From Rhizopus arrhizus (lineage: Eukaryota > Mucoromycota > Mucoromycetes > Mucorales > Rhizopodaceae), in assembly GCA_024220505.1 (NCBI GenBank), contig JAKZZE010000005.1, positions 2,254,501 to 2,318,500 of the forward strand: 64,000 nt of DNA, written 5' to 3'. Both the position numbers and the translations under genes were made by a program. The notes under the pieces are model-generated. The model had not been told where the DNA came from. It saw only the letters and a program-made list of their open reading frames with translations, and did no database searches. Shown here one piece after another: positions 1 through 11,964 of this stretch. The number at the start of each line of letters is the position of its first letter. Positions within the stretch are counted from its first letter, which is position 1.

Positions 1-1
1 C

Positions 2-1480
2 ACTAACTATACCAAACTATCTATTATCAACGCCTATGAAACGAATGAGGAGTCTCAGTCATCTTTCCCAACAGACATTAATAAGCCGTTCCTGAAAGGC
101 ACTATGCCTGATTCCATTTTGGTTGACATCACATATGTCGACAATCCCACAGTTTTTTATGACGAATTTACAGCCCTGTGTAAACACCGAGAGCATCTAT
201 GGGGTTTGGAGGAAAAACTTCGTGTTGACGGTCATCGTCGTTTTGCTGAATTTGTTGTGTCTCCTGAAATGGCAACAAAATTATGTTCAGAAGGTGCAAA
301 GCTTAAGTCATTTGAAACCCACTTTCAGGTGTTCTATTCTCTCTCGATCGATGCTGAGATTTTGAAGATATCTCTTTCGGGATTACCACGCCAATATGGA
401 CGAGCTAATGGAGGAGCTCTAGAACTCCGTGCTGACATGATTGCGAATTTGTCTACTTTTGGTTCTGTTTATTGATTGCGATATGGTCAGCGGAATATCA
501 GGAAAGTTCACTGGCAGAGGGTACGCTGTTTTGGAGCTAGACTCTTCTTCCACAGTCATCGAAACCCACAGGACTATATCTCATTCTCTTCATTGGCAGT
601 ATGCCCGTTTATCAGCCAAAACTGGTACACAATCGTCTTCTTCTTCAGATACCGTAACAGTTTACGCCACTTGGGTTAATATAGGTTCTTACTGCCGTTA
701 TTGTCACCAAGATACTCATGTCATAGGCAGATGTCCCGAGAGATAGCGCTCAACTATGTGCTATAATTGTAATACGTTGGGACATGTCACTCGTATTTGC
801 TCCCGTAAGAATTCTGCTGCTACCGATGGACTTGCTCCTAACAAGAAGCTGCGAAAAACTCCAGTTCAAGTCTCCCACTTCGCTGAATCGGCTAATAAGG
901 TCGCTGCTGTACCGCCGGTAGATTCTCCTAGTGAACAATCTCATGCTCCAGCTGTTCAGTAGCTCTCCCCATTCTTGACAAAACTCAAGAATCCATTTTG
1001 GCCTCGCGATCAACCACTGGTGCGAACACATCCACTTCGCCAAATTCAAAGGGTTAACCAACGACTGCTGTCGATCCCATTGTTTCTAAGGCTGAAAATT
1101 CGATCAAGAAATCTGGAATCGTCACCCGCCAAACCTGTTCAATAACGTCGCAACAGACCACCGCCGATAATTCTTCCTTGTCGGGCAGTTCCAACTCCCA
1201 AGCAAAAACAACTAAAGCCTTGGTATACAAGCATTGTTTTAAAGAAGGGCACGTACGTAAATCTTCCAAGCAATGCGACAAGCACGAAGAATACATGGCA
1301 CAGCTCAACGAGTCGAAAAGTTCACAGAAGCAAATGATGGAGACATCAACTGACAGTACAAATAATGAAGATGCAGATATGCTGTCTGCTGAAAAAAGAG
1401 ATTCCGTCGAAGATATCACCACCGCTATGGATGTTATTTCTTCTAGCGATGCTACACAACCCAACAATTTATTATTATGA
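2..1480 (+). pseudogene. LINE ORF1 (gag-like, CCHC zinc knuckles), frameshifted
   Basis: The frame is open from base 2 to 475, then continues in another frame at 441-746 and, after an in-frame TAG at 744-746, to 962. A separate acidic tail ORF lies at 1178-1480. Two zinc knuckles are visible: one starting CRYCHQDTH near 693-735, and one starting CYNCNTLGH near 757-800. The upstream part resembles the RRM-like region of the ORF1 proteins at 46900-47889 and 50747-51515. ORF1 proteins of this class bind the element RNA. The tail ORF ends in TGA overlapping the ORF2 ATG as ATGA (1477-1480). At least one frameshift and one stop make this a pseudogene. Confidence 0.82.
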
Positions 1481-4400
1481 ATATTATGAATGTAGAATAT
1501 AATAATAATAATAATCGCACTGCTTACTCTTCTAGCTCGGAATCTAATTCTTTAGCTCTTCCGACACCGATTACTTCTACTTTAAACCGGACTACTCCTC
1601 TACGAATTGCTACCATAAACTGCCGTGGCCTTACAAAAACAGTTGATCCGTCAATTCGTAGTTCTTTCATCAGATATCTTAGAACTCATTCTCTAGATAT
1701 CATTGCACTTCAAGAAACTCATGCGAAATCACTTCATCTTCAAGATCTTTTCCACTCCCAATTCCAAGCTGTTGATAGCATTTGGTCTGAACACTGTGGT
1801 TTAGTCAACCTCTCTTTGTCGCTTTCTTTCAGTAACTCTTCCATCAGCATTTGTGGACGCCTTATATCTACCACAGTCACACACTCCAACAATGCTTTTG
1901 AACCTGTTACGGTCACAGTAATATATGCTCCTGCATCATCATCGGTTCGTTACCCATTCTTCTCAAACCTTGTGAATGAATCATCTGGATTACTGCCATT
2001 ATGTCCCAATCGCCACATTCTTTTAGGCAACTTTAATTACCCATCATCCACAACCACAACCACACCTCGTGCCCCTGTTGTTTGGCATCAGTATATTTCT
2101 CAATTTTTTGTAGACTGTATTACTGATCATGGATATGTCGCTCAACCAACTTTTCATGGAGGAAATTCACAATCATGCATTGATTACACCTTTGCTTCTT
2201 GTGATTTGAACTCCCAACGAAGTCGTGGATCTGTGAATTATATCACCCCCGCGTGGTCTGATCACTTTCTATTGACATTAGTTTTTCACCTCACAGCTTC
2301 CGTTCCTTCTCAAGGTTCTCAAATCGGCAAAGGTCTATGGCGCGCTCATCCTCGCTTGGCTAAGGACTCAACATTTTGTGAAAAACTTGAAAAGAAGATT
2401 TCAGATACTGTTGCAAAATTTGTTCCTGATTTCGATGTTACTTTGAAGTGGCAAGAACTCAAGTCAGTTACACAAAAAACCGCAAAAGCACACTCCCAAA
2501 AAGTTGCTTTTGATATGGCTCAGGCTGAGAAACGACTGCAGCATCGACGTCGACATATCATGTCCAATATTTGCCGTAATCTTGATCAGAGTTCTGAAAA
2601 TTTACCTTTGCTTCGTGCTGTAGAACGTCAGTTGGATTCTTTCGAACGTTATCGTGTAGAAACTCTGGCATTGCGCTCGGGTATCCGTTGGCGTGAGCTC
2701 GGTGAACTTTCTGCTGGATATCTGAAAAAGACTATAGCCACACGCGCCGCCAAACAGCTCGTACCACCATTGGTTCACCCCTCCACTAACGCTCTGTGCT
2801 CTTCGCGGTCGATGAAATGCTAGATGCGACAACTACATTTTACTCTGACCTATACTCTCCTGAACCCATTGATCAGAATGCTATTGATGAACTTCTTGAG
2901 TCTCTACCACCCAAGTTGCATCTGTCCTCATTCGATCAAACGAGACTTCAGTCTCCTATCACGTTCGATGATATACTCATTGGAGTATCCCACAGTCCTC
3001 CCAAGAGTAGTCCAAACACGGATGGTATCCCATATGAAATCCTCAAGTTAATTGTCTCACACCCTGATTGTCGAGAGATTTTTTTAGCTGTTTATAACAA
3101 TGCTTTGTCTTGTGGCTCTTTTCCAGAATCTTGGAATGATACATGTGTCTCTTTGCTCCCTAAGAAAGGTAATTTATCAGATCTCCGTAACTGGAGGCCT
3201 ATATCTCTCATAAACACGGATGCAAAAGTTTTCACAAGAACTATCAACTCACGGATGATTCGATGCGCTTCCAAACTTGTCTCTCCGTACCAAACTGGTT
3301 TTGTGCGCAACCGATTTATCGCTGATCATCGCCTCTTAATGCGCTTACTCATGGATCATGTTCAATCGTCGCACTCATCTGCTATTGCCCTCTTTTTAGA
3401 CCAAGAGAAAGCATATGATAGAATACACCCAGAGCACTTACGGCAGGTGCTTGTTCGGTTTGGATTCCCTAATGGAATTATTGATAGAGTTATGGGTCTT
3501 TTCTTCAATACTGAACTCAGGCTTAATATCAATGGTCATTTGTCTGTACCGGTGAGCCAATGAAGGAGATCCGCTCTCTCCCATTCTTTTCAACCTGGCT
3601 TTTGAACCGTTTTTACGACGACTTATGGCTTATCCTCAACTTTTTGGATACTCGTTACCTCGCTCCTCAATATCTCATCCGGAGGATTCGAATCTACAGA
3701 ACGTAAAGCGTATGGCATATGCTGATGATGTTGTTTGTATACTTCGTGATCCCTCTGATCTTGCTGTGCTACAGGCTCATCTTACAGCTTACTCTCATGC
3801 ATCTAATGCCAAGGTAAACTACCACAAAGCTCAAGCAATGTCATTGTCGGGTTCTTCTACCTTCTATCTCAACACCTGGCGAGCCCCGCTGTTGTCTCAT
3901 GGGATATCGTATTGGCATGACAATCGTTCTCTTGAACAGCTTGTATATCTTGGATTTCCTCTCAGCAGCAATATCTCACAACGCAATATTTTCTTGGAAA
4001 AGCTCCTCTCCAAGATTCGTTCGGCTTGTAACATTCACTCTCAGCGGCCTCTGTCCGTTAGAGGGAGGGTTACCTCCTTAACACGCTTATCCTTTCAAAG
4101 TTATGGCACGTACTTTGTCTTGTCTCTGCACCTATTGCATTCTTTGATAAGCTAAAGTCGATCATGTCTTCGTTTCTCACGTACCGAATGTTCCCGAAGA
4201 TCAGCTTGTCAACTATGTGTTTACAGCGGTCGAAAGGTGGCCTAGGAGTACTTGATCCTAATATTCAGCAGGGAGCACTCCAACTTCGTTGGCTTATGCC
4301 TCTCATGGCAGGATCTCCATTTTGGCCGTTTTCTCCAGTTTGGTCCTCAGCTGCCATTCGCAATTCAATCGTTCTTCCGCGTCTCATGGATTTTTCCCTC

Positions 4401-5494
4401 TACCATCTTGAACCAGGCATTCCAACGATACTCGCATTAATGGTCAACTGTATGAATACACGGATTTCAGACTGTCGTTCCTCTTTCCGGATCTCCGTCC
4501 TTCTTCCACGCGACGTCTTGAGGGTGTTTTCTCTCTTCTCTTCAAGAGTATGGACCTCCTTTCCAAGAATTACCGAGATGTGGTGGTCAATCCCGAGACG
4601 TGTGTTCACCTACCCGTGGCTTCCATTTATACAAATACTGACGGTTTAACTATCTCCCGATCAATCAATCGCTTGCTGGCTGGTATATCATATATAATTG
4701 ATCCTATATCACATGTCTTCGACCCAAAGCTTTAACAGAACTTTCTCAGCATCCCATCTTGGACAAACGTATTCTTACATTAGTTCACAATGGCTCTATA
4801 CTGCTGCATCCTTTTTTCGTTCGTGCGTTCATCCCAGACCCTTTTTTTTATCTTGTATCACCTCCTTTTATTCCAGTTCAGCACCAGGATGTTGATGCAA
4901 CAGGAAGACCCGACACGTGCTCTCTCGACAAAACTATATCGACATAGTTGCACCTTTAGCAAGAAACCAATCAAGTTACCATATAACTTGCTACCTGTCA
5001 AATGGTCTGCTTTCTGGTCATTTCCTTTGCTTCATCAAAGTTGTAATGTCTGGTATCGGCTGTTACATCAAAAACTTCCTTTCAAGAGCTTCCTACATCG
5101 TATCTGCCCCAACTTCTTTCCATATGTCGGATGCGAACTTTGTGGGTTGCTGAAGAAAACTTTTTGCACTGTCCTTTGAAAATAGCTGTCTGGCAAGCAA
5201 TTTGGTTAAAATTCTTTACAACTTCCACTTTTACTCCTTCTGCTGTCCTCTCAGCTCTGACTGTTCAAGTTTCCTATCCTTACATTTGGTGTACTTAATT
5301 GTCATCCTTCTGTGGTCTTTGGTCACACTCTTTTGGCCATTTGGCGTGCTAATTGGTCTCTGGTCTTTGACTCTGCCCCTTTTCTTCCTTCTCGGGTAAT
5401 TACTACTTCCTGTGCACTCATTCAGAAATCATTTGACGAACACCTCATACAACATGGAATGTCTCATGTTCCTCTACCTAACATTCAGTTCTGA
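1477..5494 (+). pseudogene. LINE ORF2: APE endonuclease, reverse transcriptase, C-terminal Cys motif; broken
   Basis: The N-terminal block (1477-2823) has endonuclease signatures: ATINCRG, then ALQETHA, then a terminal SDH. A frame change near 2800 leads into RT (2796-3563) with NWRPISL, QTGFVRNR and the FLDQEKAYDR palm motif. A small deletion near 3560 removes part of the conserved RG-QGD segment. RT resumes at 3625 with the catalytic YADD box. Coding similarity continues in shifting frames (4164-4649, about 4900-5180) to a Cys-rich CELCG motif near 5130. It ends in a block at 5312-5494 with the AIWRANW signature seen at the ends of related ORF2 proteins. There are at least five frame disruptions. 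Confidence 0.85.
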
Positions 5495-5655
5495 ACAACA
5501 CACAACTCAAATAACCTTCATATATACAGAAAAACAACAACAACAAAAAAAACTCGAAATTTCTAAAAGCAAAAAAAGTTAAAAACCCAAAAACATTTCG
5601 TAATACCCTCTTTTTTTTTATTACTTTAATAAACTTGAACTTCGGCTCCTTATAA

Positions 5656-6400
5656 AAAAAATCCATAAAAAGAAAGATCCGGATCTTCCACTAGGGTTCT
5701 GGCAATCTGTCCGACATTAGTATCGGCATATTTCATTCCTTTTTATCCGTGTCTAAATATTTTTACCTTTTATTCCATCAGGGACTTTTTAGTCTCTATT
5801 TCTCTAAGGTCTAACCCGGACGAAATAGGTGTATAATAAGACACCAGATGTTCAATTAGGCTTTAATTTATTTGTAAATAAAATCCTATATCGTGCACGC
5901 ATCATTTTTTGTATGAAGGCTTTGTTCTGGTGCCACCACTAGATGAGTAATATTATAAATTAAAAATAGATTATAACAATAGAATAATTGTTAAGATGTT
6001 GAATTATGAGATCTATGTTTTTCTGTTGCTGCAGGTTTCCTTGGTCTATTCCTCCAAGTAACACTGTAGCTCTTGCTGCTGCTTCATTTTACCAGAAATG
6101 TGAGCACAATTTACACCATGTTACTTCGAACCCTAAACTGTATTGTTATATTTCAAAGTCTAATTTGTACAGATCTCTCTTTCATCATTACAGAATGAAA
6201 AAGTTCAAGAACCTTATCGATCGCTTAGTTTATTTGTTAATTTTATTAACTTGGGGTATTAACATGCAAATTCTACAAACTAAATGCATAAATGACATTT
6301 GAAGAAGCGAAGCAACATTAAACCCGTTGTCGGAGGTAAGTCTTTCTTAGTTTTAAGATATCAACAGTTTGTGAGACCTGCTGAGTTGTAATCAAATCAA
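5656..6400. other. Upstream duplicated non-coding region (no gene seen)
   Basis: This stretch is conserved with 27530-28295 in inverted order. The 98-codon ORF at 6006-6302 is not maintained in the other copy, so I do not call it a gene. It probably holds the upstream sequence of the NmrA-like gene. Confidence 0.6.
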
Positions 6401-6408
6401 TATAAATA
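6401..6408 (+). promoter_or_regulatory. Likely TATA box of NmrA-like gene A
   Basis: The sequence TATAAATA lies about 55 bp before the ATG at 6457. The same word stands at the equivalent place before copy B (27523-27530 on the minus strand, ATG at 27473). Conservation between the diverged copies supports a core promoter role. Confidence 0.5.
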
Positions 6409-6456
6409 CCAAGGATTTAATTTGTATCAATAAAGGCCAAAATATAACTTATCAAT

Positions 6457-7401
6457 ATGGCTCCCACTATTCTTGTCATCGGCGCAACCGGCAACACTGG
6501 TAAGGGTGTTGTCTATAGCCTTCCTAAATTACTTGCATCAAAGGGTAACAATTATCGAATCCTTGGTCTGACCCGCTCCTTGAATAATCCTACTTCCCAG
6601 AAGCTCGCCAAGTTACCACTTGTGGAAATGCAAGAGAAAGACTGGACCACAATCGACGCTAATTGGCTCAAGGAACAAGAAGTGGTTAAAGCATATGTTG
6701 CACCATACGCCTTGCCAGAGCAATTTGTGGACGAATCTGCACTTTATGTTGCCATGCTGCAAGCCGGAGTCAAGTATGTGGTGAAACTTTCGACAAGTCC
6801 AGACCGCGTAAGCCCTTCCAGCCAAATCTTCTATGGCCGTGCGCACTGGGCAATTGAGAACCAGCTGAGTCAACCAGAGTTCAAGAGCTTACAGTGGACC
6901 TCTCTTCAGGCAAACCCTTTCACTAATACTTTCATCGCTCCTATCGTGGATTGGATTAAGCAGTACCAAAAGACTGGAAATCAAGGGGTATTAAAAACTG
7001 TACTGGCCGCTGATGTTCCTGTGGGGGTGATTGACCCAGAGGAAATAGGCAAGATCGGAGCTCATCTCCTAGCCCTCGACGACCCCACTCCACATAACCA
7101 AGCCAGATACATTCTTAGCGGACCAGAGGACATTACCGGAAAACGGTTGGTGGAAATAGTCGAACAGTACGCTGGTGTCAAAGTGCAAGATGTAGAATAT
7201 AAGGATGTAAGTTGGATCAAATACTTGAGTACGGCTGGCGGTTACCCAGAGAAATATTTGCCGTCGATTTTTGCTAGCTGTGAAGTTTTGTGGCAGGGTA
7301 AATGCTCACTCTCTGCAGCTCCAACCAGCAAGGAAATCATCGAACTTTCCCCTCCAAAGCACACGATCGCTGATGCTTTGAAAGCTATAATGGAAGCGTA
7401 A
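6457..7401 (+). CDS. NmrA-like NAD(P)-binding oxidoreductase, copy A
   Basis: This single-exon ORF encodes 314 residues. The N-terminus has the Rossmann dinucleotide-binding loop GATGNTG at about residues 8-14, followed by the alternating strand/helix pattern of atypical short-chain dehydrogenases of the NmrA/HSCARG type. NmrA-family proteins bind NAD(P)(H). Some are redox sensors or regulators and others are true reductases, so the substrate cannot be named here. No signal peptide or membrane segment is seen, so it is probably cytosolic. Its paralogue lies inverted at 26529-27473. By hand count they differ at about 34 of 314 positions, many of them clustered around residues 152-170 and 252-272. 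The start is the first ATG after a TATA box conserved in both copies. Both ORFs are intact, so both copies may be used. Confidence 0.85.
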   Translation: MAPTILVIGATGNTGKGVVYSLPKLLASKGNNYRILGLTRSLNNPTSQKLAKLPLVEMQEKDWTTIDANWLKEQEVVKAYVAPYALPEQFVDESALYVAMLQAGVKYVVKLSTSPDRVSPSSQIFYGRAHWAIENQLSQPEFKSLQWTSLQANPFTNTFIAPIVDWIKQYQKTGNQGVLKTVLAADVPVGVIDPEEIGKIGAHLLALDDPTPHNQARYILSGPEDITGKRLVEIVEQYAGVKVQDVEYKDVSWIKYLSTAGGYPEKYLPSIFASCEVLWQGKCSLSAAPTSKEIIELSPPKHTIADALKAIMEA

Positions 7402-7565
7402 ATGTTGATCCTCAGCAAGAACGATTTTTGCTCCTTTACAAAGTCCTTACTGAATGTATGGCAAAACAAATTGACCAGTTTTTAAGTAAATGAATATATA
7501 AATTGGCTTTCTTTTAATGAATTTTTCCATCTAAACTTTTCCTTTCACACACGGCTTTATGATTT

Positions 7566-7570
<5 letters not shown>

Positions 7571-7598
<28 letters not shown>
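7571..7598. repeat. Poly(T) tract at duplication edge
   Basis: A run of 28 T marks the point where similarity to arm B ends. Arm B has poly(A) at the equivalent position. Confidence 0.9.
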
Positions 7599-7599
7599 G

Positions 7600-8195
7600 G
7601 TTAGACAAGTATAAATACAAAGTGAACTTCGTTTTTTCAATTGTTCAAGTACAAAGCAATTAAAATACAATATTTCTCACACCATTTAGTGTTATTTATT
7701 TCTCTGTCATAAATATCGGTACTGTCACTGCCGATAGAGCTAAGTACACTGCTACTAGAATTGATTAAAGAAATCAAGCAGTCTTGGAAAATGGTGGCGA
7801 CATTTGGGATATTGTTATGCCTGAAACAAATACGATGACAACCAACTGTACCTACAGCGATGGTAAAGCAGGTAATACCACCAGCTTTGTTATGTTTGAG
7901 CAAAAATGACTTGCTCTTTGTACCTCTGCCTTGCGATTCAAGGGGAAACGTGCATTGAAGTACAATGTTAGCCTCGTTCTTAACAAGTATCTTGAGGCAG
8001 ATATCAAGGCAAGGCCCAATCCTCAATAGCCTCATGATGTTGGTGAGTGATCAGCTGCCGTAGAAATAGTTAATCTAATTTACTCTGTAATGAATAATAT
8101 CAGCGACTATAAAAATTGTATTGCTAGCATTCATAATCATCACTTCAGTAATAAAAAGTATTTATCTGATGATACAGAACTCTAGACTAATATCA
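7600..8195. other. No clear gene; one unsupported minus-strand ORF
   Basis: A 132-codon ORF on the minus strand (7637-8035) has several cysteines but no motif I recognise. It could be a decayed downstream exon of the gene at 8196-9270, since that gene looks short at its C-terminus, but I see no splice link. Confidence 0.4.
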
Positions 8196-9270
8196 TCACC
8201 ATCTAAATTTTTTTAATTTCTGAAATGGTATTGTGTATGTTATTTTTATTAAATAAGTTTGAAATATTTTAACTTTTATTCTATACTGACTTATCCATGA
8301 TTCTTTATGGATAGTTTTCAGATTTCCTGATTCATACAGTCTTACAAAGGAATGGATAGTGTGCTTGACCCAATCCAAATCATGATCATTATCAATACTA
8401 TAATTGATTTCCCAATCATGTACTTTTAGGAGCTCAGTTCGTAGATCTTGAATATTTGTTAGGTTGAACGCATTGATATAAGTTGCAAGCTTTTCTGGTA
8501 TTGGAGTTATGTATTGAACAGGGTTTTTATTTTTCATCTCCTCGATCTCTGCTTCTGTAAATATACATTCCTTCAAATACGTTTTGTCTTGCAAATCTAA
8601 GATCATTGAACAAGCTGGATGGTCCACAAGGCATTGCTTCCCAAATTCGTATAGAGCATCTTCAACAATTTTGCCGGTCGAGAGTTTCCATTTCTTTTCT
8701 TCTTCAAATTTACTAAAAGATGATTCAAACGCTGGATGTTCGCCAGGTACTGAATAAAAGGTTTTATGTTAGTGGCGTTTTAAGGGTATAATAAGCTTAA
8801 CGTAAATACTTGCCGTGGGCACTGATTAAGTGTTCACCCAGCTCATCTAAATCCTCTTTGTAAATAGTACAGCAAATGCAAGCATACTGCTCAATATAGT
8901 TTGCCTATGAATTGGTTTATTTAATCAATTGATAAAAAAAAAAAAATAGAGATAAAACGCGTAAACATACATATCTGTTCTTCTGGTTTTTTGATATGAA
9001 TTTAACACTTAAAAAAATGTTGTTAGCTGATTAAAATGAGAGCAGTGTATGGATAACACTAACTATCGCTTATTATATTGACGGATGTTTGTGTCAGGCA
9101 ACTTGATATCTAGTATATTAAGCCGTTTAGATTACAGTGTTATCTTCAGTAAAGGTATTAAAGTTCTTACTTTTATATTCTACGTAATGACGCTTTAAAT
9201 TTGCTTTTTTATCAAAATTTCTACAAAGATGACAGCTGTAGAGAAGATGAATGTACTGAACATTATTCAT
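8196..9270 (-). CDS. Hypothetical multi-exon protein with zinc-finger-like N-terminus
   Basis: I read the start at ATG 9270. Exon 1 (9270 to about 9171) carries a CHLC...RH finger-like motif. A middle exon (about 8904-8811) encodes CICC followed by HLISAH, a C2H2-type arrangement. The last exon (about 8757-8196) holds a conserved block with DHPACSMILDL and the tail. The junction after the middle exon reads best as a GC-AG intron (GCAAGT donor). Introns are short. This layout resembles a family of uncharacterised proteins that is multicopy in Mucorales, but I cannot name a function. The C-terminus seems truncated against the longer members I would expect, so it may be a pseudogene. Confidence 0.5.
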
Positions 9271-10643
9271 TGTAAGCTAATGTAGCAGATTTGACAGTTG
9301 CTAATACGTATGTTATGTCTAGTTTCGCTATACGATGAAGTGATAACAAAAACCAATTAATTGAAGACTGTAAGAGACTATTAATATACAATAACAATAA
9401 GATTAACAATAAAACTAGTTCTTGACTTGAATTGCTTGAACATACAAAAAAAAAAATACTCGGCACCCAAAATTAATTTTAACGGGAAGAAAGCCTTTTC
9501 TTATCATTTGACAACAATTGGAGAAAATATACAATTGTAAAGAGGATTATGGTGATTTTGATAAATAAAGTAAATAATCTATCAATTGAGTATTCTTCAT
9601 GTTGATTTTTCTGGTGTTCTTTTCTGTTTAGTATGCTGGCATATTGGGTGAATAATGCGTCCAGAGATCGACTTGATGTATTCTTTTTTTTTTTTGTGAA
9701 AGGAGGATTTTATTCCGGTGCCACAAGGTGTACACCATTGTAAGCATTAAATAAATTATAATCGGGGGGTTTGTTCGTTTTTGTTATTTTATTTTGTAAT
9801 CCGTGCGAAGTTTGATACTGACAACAAAATCTGAGGTAGAAAACTGAGCAGAAATTCTTGATATATCCTGTGAGGGTAGAAAATAAGAGGTAAGAAAATA
9901 ATGTCGGCCAATTGTGACATGTGTCTATTCAATTCCCCTTGATTTCTTTTACATTTTCTTCAATAACGTCTGTTAGAGTTATCCAACCACACCGAAAAGC
10001 ATAGCATTCGAATCGCCATGAAAAGGAGCATCTTTTGAATACAAAATAAGCTTTAAAAATCAAAAAGGAATCAAAGGCGACCATCGACCAAAATCCGACT
10101 TTGTCATATTAAGACGCGTTAACTGCACTTTATTCTTCTCTCCTCAAAAAATAGTGAACTTGATTTTGAAGTCAAACAAAAAACGCCCATTGAATTACTT
10201 TATAATGTTTTATATCAAATTTCAATATTTTAATAGTGGCGTGACTACTTATATGTTTTTGATAAATGTCCTTTCTGTTCGGCAGCAATTATTCGCGGTA
10301 TTATAAGACTAGTTCACTTGTCTAACCAAGAACTATTTCTGGCTGATGGTCTCGCGTCTTTACCTCTTCCTCATTTCACCTTATAGCTCCTTTTGGTCTA
10401 ATGTCTTTCAGTTTTTTTCTCTGCCTTTCTCATATCATACCATCAAAAAAAAGAAAAACCCAAAACATTACACTTTTTAGAAATACCAATGTTGACGTAA
10501 CGAAGACCGAAAATGTGATGCATGCTCTCTGAGCCACGCTTTGTTTTCCAAATATATATAATAACAATAAAATAATGATCTCTTTCTTCTTCATATCTTC
10601 TAAGTTAAGCATTCTTCCAATTTTTTCTTTTCTTTTTCTCTCT

Positions 10644-10686
<43 letters not shown>

Positions 10687-11091
10687 GGTTGGGATCAGGT
10701 TTGTTCTACCAAAAAGGAGAATACCATGGGCGGGTATGTATCACATTTTTGGTCTTCGTTACGTCAACATTGGTATTACTTGTCGTACCTAAACTAATCC
10801 CAGTTGACTCCAATATGATACTGTTCTCGGTTGAAGAAAAAATTGAGCAACTTATAGCAGTACTGGATGACTCCTGTGAGGGATGGTTTGTAATAAAAAT
10901 TTTCAAACTTATATGAGTTCAAACTCCAGTTGGTATGCTTCTTGACGTCTTGTATTGTATGTCCAAGTTCTACAGCTTTTGTACTCGAAGCGGATCTGAT
11001 TGAGTGTGCTTACAGCATTTACCGTTCCCACTGTATATGAACCATTCAAGGTTATTACACTTTTATATTTTGTTTTCAGTTAAAATTGTAC
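9271..11091. other. Gene-free AT-rich interval with repeats
   Basis: No coding region is supported here. Near 9773-9850 lies a roughly 75-bp block similar to 15125-15205 (both contain GTTTGATA-CGACAA-like words). The interval also holds the inverted repeat at 10482-10777. Confidence 0.6.
10482..10777. repeat. 42-bp inverted repeat flanking a poly(T) core
   Basis: The left arm 10482-10523 and right arm 10736-10777 are reverse complements with two mismatches in 42 positions. The roughly 210-bp centre contains a T run of about 36 (to 10684). Part of the outer sequence recurs at 19383-19420 (CTCAGAGAGCATG and CATTTTCGGTCTTC). It looks like a small TIR element or MITE. No target-site duplication is evident. 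Confidence 0.65.
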
Positions 11092-11240
11092 CATGACATT
11101 TACCTTCTACTATGAAGACGGAAATGATAATATCCTCGACGACAATGGAACTAAATTTTTTGACCCGATGGAGGGTGCCTTAACAGAGATTACAGACCAT
11201 CATAGTGTGCTTGAAACCGTAACAAGCTAACAGAGTTCAA
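11033..11240 (+). pseudogene. N-terminal fragment of an IS630/Tc1-like transposase gene
   Basis: From ATG 11092 a 45-codon ORF reads MTFTFYYEDGND... to a stop at 11229. The same segment, including about 60 bp upstream with a CAG acceptor-like end, is present inverted at 16961-17155. Acidic leaders of this kind precede the helix-turn-helix of DDE transposases in Mucorales. That assignment is from family memory and is inferential. The catalytic part is absent. Confidence 0.45.
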
Positions 11241-11964
11241 TTTATTCCGAAATTATTGGTATACTTTTGAGAAAAAATTCATGCAAATAAAATGAAAAGT
11301 ATGGTGCAAAAGTAAAAATGAATTTAGCGTAGAAGCAGGAAAAATTTTAAGCAAAAATAGAAGAAAAATTGGTGCAAAAGATAGAATAAGAATAATAGTA
11401 ATAATAAGTACATATAATAAAATAAAAAATTTAGTAAGAATGCTAATAAACCAAGTTTTTTTTAGTTAATGAATTTTATAAAACAGTTATATTTTCTATG
11501 AACAAGACGATCTATAAAGCAATCTATAAGAATGGTTTTATGAGTAACAGTAAAGTTATAGCCCTCAAGGACAGTGGATATGAACATAGACTTGTGCTAA
11601 TACTGCTCTACTGTCCTTTGAAATTTCATGCGAAATGTAGGACGAGCTGAATGAATGTAAAATGAACTACAACGACAAATTAATTACAGATCTAATGAGT
11701 GACGGGTTGATCATTGCTTATTTATGTGTACGTCTATCTCTTCTCAGATTATCTTATGTTCATTGATCAATGGCTATTACTGTTTTATTGTCTTTTTCGC
11801 TTCGCATAAATGAAGCATTTTTTTAGCTCACTTGGTTAAATTGAATGGAAATGAACGTATATTAAGCTACACGAATCAGCTTTTTTTTTAAAAAAAAGCA
11901 ATGCTCCTCTTTTTGATTAAACTCTTTGTACATGTTGCTGGAAAATAATAAATTTATTTATCTT
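11241..11964. other. No gene seen
   Basis: AT-rich sequence with A-rich imperfect repeats around 11280-11410 (several GGTGCAAAAG-like units). No supported coding region. Confidence 0.5.

Larger units (their letters stand above)
1..5655 (+). mobile_element. Degenerate non-LTR (LINE) retrotransposon, 5' end outside window
   Basis: Order along the + strand is a gag-like ORF1 with zinc knuckles, an APE-type endonuclease, a reverse transcriptase and a C-terminal zinc-ribbon-like tail, then an A-rich 3' region to about 5.65 kb. Each part is recognisable, but the frames are broken many times, so this copy cannot be active. The 3' end abuts the edge of the NmrA segmental duplication. The endonuclease-RT-Cys domain order is that of LINE ORF2 proteins. 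The exact clade was not determined. Confidence 0.88.
5655..7598. repeat. Inverted segmental duplication, arm A
   Basis: This arm matches the reverse complement of 26330-28295 over about 1.9 kb: roughly 800 bp upstream of the gene, the whole NmrA-like ORF and about 200 bp downstream. On the 3' side the match runs up to a poly(T) tract (7571-7598), matched by a poly(A) tract at 26330-26363 in arm B. On the 5' side it stops at about 5655, right where the LINE 3' end finishes. The flanks show no further similarity by eye. Confidence 0.85.

Noticed and set aside
6006..6302. 98-codon ORF upstream of the NmrA-like gene
   Set aside because: The frame is not kept in the other duplication arm and has no motif.
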